DNA from: Bacillus multifaciens
Lineage (GTDB): Bacteria > Bacillota > Bacilli > Bacillales > Bacillaceae_G
DNA: 64,000 nt
NCBI RefSeq assembly: GCF_030756675.1
Contig: NZ_JAVBXD010000011.1
Location: 1 to 64,000, forward strand
Direction: 5' to 3'
Notes under the pieces: model-generated
The model's input: only the letters and a program-made list of their open reading frames with translations
What the model was told of the DNA's origin: nothing
The model's database searches: none
Position numbers and translations under genes: made by a program
In this document: piece after piece, positions 24,336 through 32,927 of the stretch
Position numbering within the stretch: the stretch's first letter is position 1
How the letters are laid out: each line of letters opens with the position of its first letter

Positions 24336-24442
24336 CCAATTCCGTTAGATAATTAGATAATCGCCTATAAAAGTAAGTGTTTTATGGTCAACTAATGCTT
24401 CCAAATGCGGTCAATTTATGGGTAAAGTGACATGTATGATTT

Positions 24443-24485
24443 GAACCATAAGTTTGCCATTTCGGCAAGGTTATGGTTCTTTTTG
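24443..24485 (+). terminator. intrinsic terminator
   Basis: GAACCATAA and TTATGGTTC enclose a second small stem (TTGCC/GGCAA) and are followed by TTTTTG. Confidence 0.65.
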
Positions 24486-24573
24486 TTTGCGGCGAAGTTA
24501 TGATTCTAAAATGTTGCTGTACCTCTATATACGATTCAAAAACCAGTTTGAATATGGAGAGTTTCTAATTTAA

Positions 24574-24711
24574 AAAGGTAAAAAACAACGAGGAGTCGCT
24601 AATAGATTAGGATTTGCCATACAAATTGCTTACTTACGTTTTCCAGGAAGACCATTATCTGCGAATAAAAATATGATTAATGCTACTCTTATTAACAATA
24701 CAAAGGGAATC
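24574..24711 (+). pseudogene. Tn3-family transposase (TnpA) N-terminal fragment
   Basis: Open between two stops. It reads KGKKQRGVANRLGFAIQIAY followed by LRFPGRPLSANKN. NRLGFAxQLxYLRFPGRPL is a hallmark of the N-terminal domain of Tn3-family transposases. Only about 45 codons remain. It lies just upstream of the PlcR box and cytolysin operon, marking an old transposon junction there. Confidence 0.65.
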
Positions 24712-24724
24712 TGATACATTCTTA

Positions 24725-24740
24725 TATGCAATATTGCATA
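24725..24740. promoter_or_regulatory. PlcR box
   Basis: TATGCAATATTGCATA is a perfect match to the PlcR consensus TATGNANNNNTNCATA. It ends 10 bases upstream of the -35 hexamer of the promoter for the small peptide and cytolysin genes. PlcR with its PapR signal peptide activates extracellular virulence genes at the onset of stationary phase. Confidence 0.9.
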
Positions 24741-24750
24741 TAAGAATGTA

Positions 24751-24779
24751 TTGATAAAAATGTAAGCGCTTACTATAAT
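24751..24779 (+). promoter_or_regulatory. sigma-A promoter with overlapping cre-like site
   Basis: TTGATA (24751-24756), a 17-base spacer and TATAAT (24774-24779). The spacer holds TGTAAGCGCTTACT, one base off the CcpA cre consensus, so catabolite repression of this unit is possible. The cre call is tentative. Confidence 0.7.
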
Positions 24780-24832
24780 GAAAGCATAAAGATAAATCAC
24801 ATCCTTGCAACAACAAAAGAGGAGGAAATAAT

Positions 24833-24913
24833 ATGGAAATCGCAATGGCAATTTTAAAATTTGTAGGCGGAGCACTTCCATTAGTTCAAGAACTCTTAAA
24901 AGTATTTATGTAA
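24833..24913 (+). CDS. 26-residue amphipathic peptide under PlcR-type promoter
   Basis: Starts MEIAMAILKFVGG and ends LVQELLKVFM. GGAGGAAATAAT before the ATG is a very strong ribosome site. It has no signal peptide; it is mostly hydrophobic with E2, K9, E20 and K23 and a GG/P break, compatible with an amphipathic helix like staphylococcal delta-lysin/PSM peptides or leaderless bacteriocins (which are also about 20-50 residues). It lies between a perfect PlcR box/promoter and the cereolysin gene, with no terminator before the latter, so the two are probably co-expressed. Its activity is unproven. Confidence 0.65.
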   Translation: MEIAMAILKFVGGALPLVQELLKVFM

Positions 24914-24976
24914 GTTCACTATTTAGCAATTATGTATAAATAATTATCATACCTTAATATGAAAAAAAGGAAGAAG

Positions 24977-26515
24977 TTGATTTGTTTGAAAATTATAAAA
25001 AAACATAAAGGAACAAAATTACTAGCAAGTTTATTAATTGGCTTTTGCACTATTAATTATTCATCTATTTCCTTCGCTGAAACTCCTAAAAGTAATTCAG
25101 CTAATGCATCAAAACAAGCTATTGACATTGATACTGGTATAGCAAATCTAAAGTATAACAATCAAGAGGTTTTATCAGTAAATGGTGATAAAGTAGAGAG
25201 TTTTGTTCCGAAAGAAGGTACAAATTCAAATGGTAAATTTGTAGTAGTTGAACGTGAGAAAAAGTCACTTACAACTTCACCAGTGGATATTTCAATTATT
25301 GATTCTGTGGCTAATCGTACTTATCCAGGAGCAGTACAACTTGCAAATAAAGCTTTTGCAGATAATCAACCTAGTTTATTAGTGGCTAAGAGAAAACCCT
25401 TGAATATTAGTATAGACTTACCTGGCATGAGAAAAGAAAATACAATTACTGTCCAAAATCCTACATATGGTAATGTGTCTGGAGCAGTAGATGAGTTAGT
25501 ATCTACTTGGAATGAAAAGTATTCAAAAACAAATACGTTACCTGCAAGGATGCAGTATACAGAATCTATGGTGTATAGTAAATCTCAAATCGCAAGTGCT
25601 CTTAATGTTAACGCTAAATATCTTGACAATGCACTGAATATTGATTTTAAAGCGATTGCAGATGGAGAGAAAAAAGTGATGGTTGCGGCGTATAAGCAAA
25701 TCTTTTATACAGTAAGTGCAGAACTACCAAACAATCCATCAGACCTTTTTGATAATAGTGTTACGTTTGACGAGTTAACTCGTAAAGGAGTAAGTAATGC
25801 GGCTCCGCCTGTTATGGTGTCAAATGTAGCTTATGGTAGAACAGTTTATGTGAAGTTAGAAACATCATCTAAGAGCAAAGATGTACAAGCTGCTTTTAAA
25901 GCCTTAATTAAGGGTCAAGGCGTTGAAGCGAGTGGACAATACAAAGATATTTTTGAAGACAGTACCTTTACTGCTGTAGTATTAGGCGGAGATGCAAAAG
26001 AGCATAACAAGGTTGTTACAAAGGATTTTAATGAAATTCGAAATATCATTAAAGATAATGCAGAATTAAGTTCTAAAAATCCAGCATATCCAATTTCATA
26101 TACAAGCACTTTCTTAAAAGATAACGCAACTGCTGCTGTTCATAACAATACAGATTATATCGAGACTACAACTACAGAATATTCCAGTGCGAAAATGACG
26201 CTTGATCATTATGGTGCATATGTTGCTCAATTTGATGTATCTTGGGATGAATTCTCATATGATGAAAATGGAAAAGAAGTGTTAACTCATAAAACGTGGG
26301 AAGGAAACGGCAGAGACAGAACTGCTCATTTCAATACAGTCATACCACTTCCGCCGAATTCAAAAAATGTAAAAGTCGTAGCAAGAGAATGTACAGGTCT
26401 TGCATGGGAATGGTGGAGAACAATTATTAATGAACAAAATGTTCCATTAACAAATGAAATAAAAGTTTCAATTGGCGGAACAACATTATACCCAAGTGCT
26501 AATATTAGTCATTAA
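24977..26515 (+). CDS. clo: cholesterol-dependent cytolysin, cereolysin O/anthrolysin O
   Basis: 512 residues from TTG 24977, the length of anthrolysin O; AAAGGAAG provides the ribosome site, and an ATG at 24959 lacks one. A signal peptide ([20 protein letters not shown]) ends near residue 33. The undecapeptide [11 protein letters not shown] is intact, and the cholesterol-recognising Thr-Leu pair lies in GGTTLYP near the C terminus. The secreted monomers bind cholesterol and form large pores. PlcR box, promoter and the 26-residue peptide gene precede it. Compared with my memory of anthrolysin O it differs at scattered positions, as expected for a cereus/thuringiensis allele. Confidence 0.96.
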   Translation: MICLKIIKKHKGTKLLASLLIGFCTINYSSISFAETPKSNSANASKQAIDIDTGIANLKYNNQEVLSVNGDKVESFVPKEGTNSNGKFVVVEREKKSLTTSPVDISIIDSVANRTYPGAVQLANKAFADNQPSLLVAKRKPLNISIDLPGMRKENTITVQNPTYGNVSGAVDELVSTWNEKYSKTNTLPARMQYTESMVYSKSQIASALNVNAKYLDNALNIDFKAIADGEKKVMVAAYKQIFYTVSAELPNNPSDLFDNSVTFDELTRKGVSNAAPPVMVSNVAYGRTVYVKLETSSKSKDVQAAFKALIKGQGVEASGQYKDIFEDSTFTAVVLGGDAKEHNKVVTKDFNEIRNIIKDNAELSSKNPAYPISYTSTFLKDNATAAVHNNTDYIETTTTEYSSAKMTLDHYGAYVAQFDVSWDEFSYDENGKEVLTHKTWEGNGRDRTAHFNTVIPLPPNSKNVKVVARECTGLAWEWWRTIINEQNVPLTNEIKVSIGGTTLYPSANISH

Positions 26516-26536
26516 TTAAAGCCTAGTATATATCCG

Positions 26537-26564
26537 AAGCGCCCTGTTTACAGGGCGCTTTTTT
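26537..26564 (+). terminator. terminator of the cytolysin operon
   Basis: AAGCGCCCTGT and ACAGGGCGCTT form an 11-bp GC-rich stem followed by TTTT, 22 bases after the cytolysin stop. Confidence 0.85.
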
Positions 26565-26684
26565 ACTCGGCTACAAATATATCGGCGATTTTTTCGATAT
26601 ATCGGTTCTGTCAAGAAGTCTGTGTAAATTAATGAGACTTAGTACTTAGGTCTATCCAGTATTTAGTTATATGTTTTTTTCTCT

Positions 26685-26726
26685 TAGGGGAGGAGGAGTG
26701 AAGCTAGCTTCACTCCTCTTCCCCTA
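26685..26726. terminator. hairpin after the IS transposase gene
   Basis: Contains the 24-bp palindrome AGGAGTGAAGCTAGCTTCAC..., extended by CCCC/GGGG arms. A T-rich tract follows on each strand. It lies inside the IS, downstream of its transposase. Confidence 0.65.
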
Positions 26727-26751
26727 AAAATTTTTATAGTAGAATTGGGGT

Positions 26752-27942
26752 TTACTCCGATAATGATGCAGCTCCATAACGATTTTTAAACATCTTATAA
26801 ATTTCTTTATGTGCTAGGCCAAATCCTGGTGTTCTCTTAGTAGTCCAAGCATCGTTGTAATTACTGGCAACCAAAAATACAATCTTTTCTACAGCTTCCA
26901 AACTAGGTAGACTATTCATCGTTTTTAGGCGCTTCCGCACTTCCTTGATGGTGCGTTCAATCATATTTGTGGTATAGAGATATTGACGTATTTCTTTGGG
27001 GTACTTATAGAAAGTAAGAAGGACTGGTAAATCTTTTTCCCACGAATCCACTTCCTTTTTGTATTTCTTTCCCCATTTTTCTTTTGCATTTTTAAAGGCT
27101 TCTTGCGCATGTACAAAGTCTATAGCTTTATAAACTTGTTTAAAATCCTCCGCAACCTCAGCCTGATCAGACTTTCTTACTTTGGATAAAATATTTCTCA
27201 TTTTATGAACGACACAACGCTGAACGTCAGCTTTTGGATACACACTAAGAAAGGCTGTTTCCAATCCAGATAATCCATCAAAAATACCTAATAAGACATT
27301 CTTAACGCCTCGCTCATAAAGATCTTCTAAAATTTCCTTCCAGCCACTTGATGACTCTCTACCGCCAACATAAAAGCCTAATATTTCACGTTTTCCTTCA
27401 AGAGTTATTCCTAAAACAATATAAATAGCTTCTTTTTCAACCGTATCACGGCGAACACTAAAAAATAGGCAATCTAAATAAACAGCTAAATAATCGGACC
27501 CTAATGCCCTTGATTGCCAGCTTTCAATATCTTCTCTAATCTTTTCTGTAATGTTAGACACAGTGGTAGCTGAATATGCGTTTCCATCCAATAGACGCTC
27601 CACAAATTTCCCAACTTGACGAGTGCTTACACCACTTTGATAAAGACTAAGAATCGCTTCTTCCAACCACCCGTCACGACGTTGATAAGGTTGAAATAAG
27701 GAGGTTTGAAAATCACCGTTGCGATCACGAGGAACAGTGAGATCTTCCATTCGTCCGAATTTAGTATCTAAAATACGGTTGTAATAACCATTTCTAGAGT
27801 TTTGAACATCTTTTTGTTCCACCTTCAAAAAGTTTTGAATTTCTTCTCTAAGAATCATTTCAAGTTTTTCTTGAACAAAATCTTTTACCATATTTTCTAT
27901 TTGCTTTCCTAAATCTAGTTGAGATATAGTATTATTAGACAT
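26752..27942 (-). CDS. IS256-family (mutator-type) transposase
   Basis: 396 residues, full length for the family. Motifs include GVSTRQVGKFVERLL, YLAVYLDCLFFSVRRD (first Asp of the DDE triad), NVLLGIFDGLSGLETAF (second Asp), and YLYTTNMIERTIKEVRKRLK with the terminal Glu. It appears intact, with no internal stop, so the element could still be mobile. AGGAGAC lies before the ATG. Confidence 0.93.
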   Translation of the reverse strand: MSNNTISQLDLGKQIENMVKDFVQEKLEMILREEIQNFLKVEQKDVQNSRNGYYNRILDTKFGRMEDLTVPRDRNGDFQTSLFQPYQRRDGWLEEAILSLYQSGVSTRQVGKFVERLLDGNAYSATTVSNITEKIREDIESWQSRALGSDYLAVYLDCLFFSVRRDTVEKEAIYIVLGITLEGKREILGFYVGGRESSSGWKEILEDLYERGVKNVLLGIFDGLSGLETAFLSVYPKADVQRCVVHKMRNILSKVRKSDQAEVAEDFKQVYKAIDFVHAQEAFKNAKEKWGKKYKKEVDSWEKDLPVLLTFYKYPKEIRQYLYTTNMIERTIKEVRKRLKTMNSLPSLEAVEKIVFLVASNYNDAWTTKRTPGFGLAHKEIYKMFKNRYGAASLSE

Positions 27943-28160
27943 AAGACAAAGTCTCCTCTCATTTATAGGTTCTGGACAAACCTGAGAGTACTTTGTCTTA
28001 TTTTTTTTGTCCAGAAAAATGCTTACACATACTTTTATACATCATCGATATATTGTAAATATCGCCGATATATCGGTGGGCATGTAATTTCCAGTCAGCT
28101 TCAATGGAGAGATGTATACAAAAAACCGCTGATTGTTCAGCGGTTTTTCATATGTTTATA

Positions 28161-29294
28161 TTAATTGTCATTTGTTTCACTAGTCGTTGTATTCTTTTGC
28201 GCAGCTGGTTGTTTATGCTCTTGGTCTTGTTTATTATCTGTATTTTTATCTTGCGCTACAGAATTTGCATCAGCAGGAAGCCCAAGATGTTCGCGGAGCT
28301 GCTTTGAGATGTCAGCAATATTTTTTTGATCAGGCATGTAGTAATACGTATGTTTCGGGGCGGAAGTAGGTCTACAAACTTTATCCTCCGCCATATAGCA
28401 GTCTTCTCCAGCGAGTTGAAGTTTTCCAATTGAAGCATCTATACCATATTTGTAGAATGATAACATATCATCAAATGAGAAGTTTGTTTTAAATTCCCCA
28501 TTAATATCATCAATGACTTTTCCTACTTTTGTGATGGATCCAGCACTTGCTAGTTTTTTAACAATCGCTTCAATAACAAGCTGCTGACGTTGGCCACGCA
28601 TTGCATCGCTATCAATTTTACGCGTTCTTGCTAGCGCAAGAGCTTGTTCTCCATTTAGATGTTGGTACCCTTTTTCAAGATGAATTGCACCAGCTGTATC
28701 ATTACTATCTTGTTCTGTAAATGTAACAGGTACATCTAAGTCAATTCCTCCTAAATCGTCGACAACTTTTATGAAAGAGTTAAAATTAAATCTTACAAAA
28801 TAATCGACTGGAACGTTGAATAGCTTTTCTACTGTTTCAATCGTAGCTTGAGGGCCACCATCTTTTCCATTTTTTGTAGCACCAAATGCATAGGAATGAG
28901 TAATCTTATCTTTTTTCTTCTCGACTGGAACGTATGTGTATGTATCACGTGGAATACTTACTAGTTTTACTGTTTTACTATCTTTATTAAACGTTGCAAG
29001 TAACAGTGCATCTGGATGAAATGCACCAGCGTATAGTTTCTCGCGTCCTTTATTTTCATCAATTCCCATAATTAACACAGATACGTTATTGGTAACAGGT
29101 TTGACCGCTTGTTCGCGTAATTCAGACTTTTCACCACGTTCTAAATTTTGAGAGGCATTTCGAACAGCGGAAGATGCTTTATTTACTAAAAACCAAGTGT
29201 AACCTCCACCGCAAATTAAAAACAAAACAATAATGAACCCTGCAATTTTTAGCATCTTATAGCTTTTTTTATGTCTATCTGTTTTTTGATCCAT
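28161..29294 (-). CDS. LytR-CpsA-Psr (LCP) family protein
   Basis: 377 residues. One N-terminal membrane helix (MLKIAGFIIVLFLICGGGYTWFLV) is followed by the extracellular LCP catalytic domain: VLIMGIDENKG, HPDALLLATFN, SIPRDTYTYV, then HSYAFGATKNGKDGG and DSDAMRGQRQQLVIEAI, where the Asp/Arg residues bind the polyprenyl pyrophosphate head. LCP enzymes attach teichoic acids or other glycopolymers to peptidoglycan. The C terminus is a low-complexity Gln/Asn/Lys tail. AAGGAG precedes the ATG. The specific polymer cannot be told from sequence. Confidence 0.92.
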   Translation of the reverse strand: MDQKTDRHKKSYKMLKIAGFIIVLFLICGGGYTWFLVNKASSAVRNASQNLERGEKSELREQAVKPVTNNVSVLIMGIDENKGREKLYAGAFHPDALLLATFNKDSKTVKLVSIPRDTYTYVPVEKKKDKITHSYAFGATKNGKDGGPQATIETVEKLFNVPVDYFVRFNFNSFIKVVDDLGGIDLDVPVTFTEQDSNDTAGAIHLEKGYQHLNGEQALALARTRKIDSDAMRGQRQQLVIEAIVKKLASAGSITKVGKVIDDINGEFKTNFSFDDMLSFYKYGIDASIGKLQLAGEDCYMAEDKVCRPTSAPKHTYYYMPDQKNIADISKQLREHLGLPADANSVAQDKNTDNKQDQEHKQPAAQKNTTTSETNDN

Positions 29295-29490
29295 TCTATT
29301 TACTCCTTCATCAATAATTAGAGCTAATTCAGTCCCCGCATCAATTAATTATAATTCTTTGTTGTAGAAAAGAATATTACAAGTTATTTACATTTTTAAA
29401 ATTTTCTTTCTATTTTGGTAGTAATGTAGTGTAATAGGTTGATGGAAATGAAAGCGCTTTTGTTTTTAGGCAGGCGAGAAGTAATCTAAA

Positions 29491-29673
29491 CTATATGAAT
29501 TCATTTTGATTTTCCGACATATAGATTGCTGCTATGCAGAAAAAAAGGAGCTTCCACTCGCTTTCTTCCTTTGTTTTCACTTCGCATGTGGCAGGAAAAG
29601 GCACTGACCGCTTCTATGCATGGACAGATGCTCTCGCCCATCTATAAAAAGATGGTTTTATGTCGGTTTTTTA
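29491..29673. repeat. bcr1-like repeat (reverse orientation)
   Basis: Reverse complement of the core: CATGTGGCAGGAAAAGGC, ACTGACCGCTTCTATGCATGG, GCTCTCGCCCA and terminal TTTATGTCGG. It fills most of the gap between the LCP gene and the permease operon. Confidence 0.8.
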
Positions 29674-29699
29674 ATTCGTATTTATATATATAACAAAAT

Positions 29700-29726
29700 A
29701 ACAAGGTTACCAAAGGTAACCTTGTT
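29700..29726 (-). terminator. terminator of the yknXYZ-like operon
   Basis: AACAAGGTTACC and GGTAACCTTGTT form a 12-bp stem with a 3-base loop and T residues beyond, directly after the permease stop on the minus strand. Confidence 0.75.
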
Positions 29727-29730
29727 TATT

Positions 29731-30927
29731 TTATTCATATCGTAAACACTCAATTGGATCTAGCTTCGCAGCTTTGTTTGCTGGAAGTAAGCCGAATGCA
29801 ATACCGATTAACATAGACAGCCCAACCGAGATTAAGCCTAATTTTATTGAGACAACGAGCGGCCATGCTGCGAATATGGATACGATCCAGGCGAAGAAGA
29901 TACCGAGTACGAATCCAATCAAGCCGCCTAATGCTGTTAAAATACAAGATTCAATGAGGAATTGCGTTAATACTTTTCCGCGCGTTGCACCGAGTGCTTT
30001 ACGAACTCCGATTTCACGTGTACGCTCTGTGACGGAAACAAGCATGATATTCATAACGCCGATACCACCAACTAATAGTGAAATGGCTGCAATACCACCG
30101 AATACACTTTTTAAGATATTTGTGAAGTTATCGATTTCTTTTAATGTTTTTTGTGGATCCGGTACTTCGAAATGCCCAGTATCCTCTGGTTTTTTTGCAT
30201 TATCTAATAATTGTACGACTGCATCTTGAACAGTTTGCTTATCTTGACCAGGAGCAATTTTTACTGTGATACTATCATAGGTGTTTTTACCAAATAAAAC
30301 AGGCCAGTTTTCTGCGGAGATGACCCCTTCTGTAAATTCCACACCGCCCATCATTCCTTTGATGGAATATACACCGACTATTTTGTAAGGTGTCCCTTTT
30401 ATATCTATATATAAGTTTGGCTCCCATGAAGAGAACAATTTATTGAATGCATCTTTATTTAATACAATTGTATGTTCTGGTTTATCTAGATCGGCAGCTG
30501 TTAAAAATCGGCCATGTTCAAGTTGAAATTTAGAAGCATCATCAAAGTGATCTCCTTTAGCACCAATTAAATTAACATCCAATTCCTTTTTGCCTGCATA
30601 TACTTTCGCTGATCCCCTAACGTCTGGATACACTTCTTGAACACCAGAAATTTTTGAGATATTGTCGTACATACGTGCTGAAATTTTTCCGTCCGCATTT
30701 GAAACATCTTCTGCTGTATAGTTTACTTGAAACTGATCTTTCTTTTCTTTTCCAATCTCTTCACGGAACTTAGCATTAGTTCCATCACCGATAGAGATAA
30801 TGGTAATAATCGCACTAACCCCAATAATAATGCCAAGCATTGTTAAAATCGAACGCATTTTATGAGCGAAGATGGAGGAAAGGGCCATACGTATATTTTC
30901 ACTTAAGTTCAAACTCAACCTCTCCAA
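29731..30927 (-). CDS. yknZ: MacB/YknZ-type ABC permease
   Basis: 398 residues with the MacB topology: an N-terminal helix (MRSILTMLGIIIGVSAIITIISIG), a large extracytoplasmic domain (about 50-265), then three helices containing AAISLLVGGIGVMNIMLVSV, TERTREIGVRKALGATRG and LGLISVGLSMLIGIAFGLLP. It overlaps the ATPase gene by 13 bases. In B. subtilis the equivalent YknWXYZ protects against the killing factor SDP. By analogy this is a peptide/antimicrobial efflux or defence pump. Confidence 0.9.
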   Translation of the reverse strand: MERLSLNLSENIRMALSSIFAHKMRSILTMLGIIIGVSAIITIISIGDGTNAKFREEIGKEKKDQFQVNYTAEDVSNADGKISARMYDNISKISGVQEVYPDVRGSAKVYAGKKELDVNLIGAKGDHFDDASKFQLEHGRFLTAADLDKPEHTIVLNKDAFNKLFSSWEPNLYIDIKGTPYKIVGVYSIKGMMGGVEFTEGVISAENWPVLFGKNTYDSITVKIAPGQDKQTVQDAVVQLLDNAKKPEDTGHFEVPDPQKTLKEIDNFTNILKSVFGGIAAISLLVGGIGVMNIMLVSVTERTREIGVRKALGATRGKVLTQFLIESCILTALGGLIGFVLGIFFAWIVSIFAAWPLVVSIKLGLISVGLSMLIGIAFGLLPANKAAKLDPIECLRYE

Positions 30928-31589
30928 TCTTGGACGATTTTTCCATCACGAATTACAATTTGGCGTGCTGCCGCTTCCCCAATTTCTCGGTCATGGGTAA
31001 TCATAATAATGGTAGAGCCTTGTTTATTTAATTCGTAAAAGAGATCCATAATTTGTGTACTTGTTTTCGTATCAAGTGCGCCAGTCGGTTCATCGGCTAA
31101 AATGAATTTTGGATTATTCACAATCGCACGAGCAACAGCGACACGTTGTTTTTGTCCGCCAGATAATTCATTTGGTAAGTGAGTCGCACGGTCGGCGAGC
31201 CCTACTTTTGTTAATGCAGCTAACGCACGCTCGCGTCGTTCTTTTTTATCTACGCCACCATAGATAAGCGGTAGTTCGACATTTTGCATCGCATTGAGGC
31301 GAGGGAGCAACATAAAGTTTTGGAATACAAATCCAATTTCTTTATTACGAATGTGCGCCAGTTCTGTTTCGGACATGTTTGAAATATGTTGTCCAGCTAA
31401 CGTGTATGTGCCTGCTGTCGGTTTGTCTAAGCAACCGATGATATTCATTAATGTTGATTTACCAGAACCAGATGGTCCCATAATGGAAGTAAATTCACCT
31501 TGGTTTAGTGTTATATCAATGCCATGTAAAACTTGAACAATTTCTTCTCCGTTTTGAAAAGACTTCGTGATGCCTTTTAATTCAATCAT
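30915..31589 (-). CDS. yknY: MacB/YknY-type ABC ATPase
   Basis: 224 residues. Walker A GPSGSGKST, Q loop VFQNFMLLPRL, signature LSGGQKQRVAVARA, Walker B FILADEPTGALD and switch His MITHDREIG. It is the standard single-domain ATPase of the LolD/MacB branch. It overlaps both the upstream adaptor gene (4 bases) and the downstream permease gene, so the three are one operon. Confidence 0.93.
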   Translation of the reverse strand: MIELKGITKSFQNGEEIVQVLHGIDITLNQGEFTSIMGPSGSGKSTLMNIIGCLDKPTAGTYTLAGQHISNMSETELAHIRNKEIGFVFQNFMLLPRLNAMQNVELPLIYGGVDKKERRERALAALTKVGLADRATHLPNELSGGQKQRVAVARAIVNNPKFILADEPTGALDTKTSTQIMDLFYELNKQGSTIIMITHDREIGEAAARQIVIRDGKIVQDWRG

Positions 31590-32686
31590 TTCATGTTAAC
31601 CTCCATACCATCTTGTAAATCTTTTTCTGGTTTTGAGATTACTTGCTCACCTGTTTTTAATCCGGAAACTTTTGCTTCGCTATCTGTTTGAAATTCAATG
31701 GTAATGGCTTGTTCTTTTGCTTTTCCGTCTTTTACAACAAATACGACGTTTTTATCACCTTTTTTCACGATACTGCTTTTCGGAACAACGGTACCGTTTG
31801 CTTCACCAGATTTTGCTGTTACATAAACATGGAAGCCTGGTTGTAGGTCATCATTATTATCTAATGTAATAACGAAAGGATAGTTAGAAACGGTTTTGTT
31901 TTCATCCGCATTCTTTACTGGTGCTGTGCCAATTTCTGTTACTTTTCCTGTCCATGTTTTTCCTGGTACTGTTTTAGATGTAACAGAAACCTCTTGACCA
32001 ACTTTCATTTGAGAGAGTTCGTATTCAGATAACTGGCCTTTTACTTTTAACGGCCCAGCAGTGCGAATCGTAATACCGCTCATAGCTGCTTTTTCTTCTG
32101 TACCTTTATTAATGTCTTCGATTGTGCCATCTACAGGACTTGTTGCTGATAGCGCATTTTCTTTTTCTTGAATATTTTGCATCATTTGCTTCGCTTTTTC
32201 GACTTCTAACTTTTTCATTTCAAGCTGCGTTTCTTGTGCTTGTACTTCTTGTTCAGCAGCTTTTAACATGTCACCTGCAGCACCAGATTGTTTAGCTGTT
32301 TGGAGTTTTTGTTTTGCTGCGTCCACTTGCTTTTGAAGGAGTGCAACTTCTTTCTCAGCTAATTTCTTTTGCATTTCCGCTTCGCTTTTTTCTAGTTTAA
32401 TAGATGAATTGTTATATTTTAAAAGTAATTGTCCTTTTTTTACTTGATCGCCTTTTTTTACGGCAAGCTCATAGTTACCTTTCGTTGGATCAAATGCAAT
32501 TGTTTCGATGCCGTTTGGAATGACTTCGCCGCCAAATTTTTGTGCATTTTCAATTTTCTTTTCTGTTACTTTATAACCGCTGTATGCCATAGCCGGTGTA
32601 GATCCGCCAGCTAATGCAAAGTAAGAACCAGCACCAATTCCGATTGTTGCTAAACCGACAATTAATAATTTTGTTTTCTTTTTCAT
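31586..32686 (-). CDS. yknX: YknX-type periplasmic-adaptor-like (HlyD/MFP) protein
   Basis: 366 residues. An N-terminal signal-anchor (LLIVGLATIGIGAGSYFALAGG) is followed by a lipoyl/barrel-sandwich half motif (EVIPNGIETIAFDPTKGNYE), a long coiled coil (about 95-175, rich in K/E/Q) and the second half (SATSPVDGTIEDI), then a beta barrel. It is the extracytoplasmic partner of the YknYZ-like ATPase and permease, as MacA is for MacB. It is the first gene of the operon. Confidence 0.9.
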   Translation of the reverse strand: MKKKTKLLIVGLATIGIGAGSYFALAGGSTPAMAYSGYKVTEKKIENAQKFGGEVIPNGIETIAFDPTKGNYELAVKKGDQVKKGQLLLKYNNSSIKLEKSEAEMQKKLAEKEVALLQKQVDAAKQKLQTAKQSGAAGDMLKAAEQEVQAQETQLEMKKLEVEKAKQMMQNIQEKENALSATSPVDGTIEDINKGTEEKAAMSGITIRTAGPLKVKGQLSEYELSQMKVGQEVSVTSKTVPGKTWTGKVTEIGTAPVKNADENKTVSNYPFVITLDNNDDLQPGFHVYVTAKSGEANGTVVPKSSIVKKGDKNVVFVVKDGKAKEQAITIEFQTDSEAKVSGLKTGEQVISKPEKDLQDGMEVNMK

Positions 32687-32927
32687 TGTATTTTCACCTT
32701 TTCGTGTCGTTTTTGTCTCTGTAATTTCTAGTATAAAGGAGGCGTTAAATATGGGAAATTGTTTTATCTTACAAAAGTATTACATTTTTGTAAGGATTAC
32801 AAGAAAGGTGGATGATGTCGTATTTTCATAGCAGAGACTCATATGAAAAAGATGATTTTACAGAAAATATTTACAATTTAGAAAACTTTTTATAAAATGG
32901 GAGAAAAAGGATTGGGGTTAGAAGAAT

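Larger units (their letters stand above)
26603..28045 (-). mobile_element. IS256-family insertion sequence
   Basis: About 1.44 kb containing one transposase gene. Both ends are bordered by CGATATAT (26595-26602 and 28046-28053), an 8-bp duplication typical of IS256 transposition. Inside each end, GTCTGTGTAA and GTATGTGTAA are imperfect terminal repeats. A strong stem (26685-26726) follows the transposase gene. The insertion split an ATCGGCGAT-type hairpin repeat. The exact ends are uncertain by a few bases. Confidence 0.75.

Noticed and set aside
29774-30229. 151-residue frame opposite the YknZ-like permease
   Set aside because: Shadow of a strongly coding strand; composition is that of a complementary frame.
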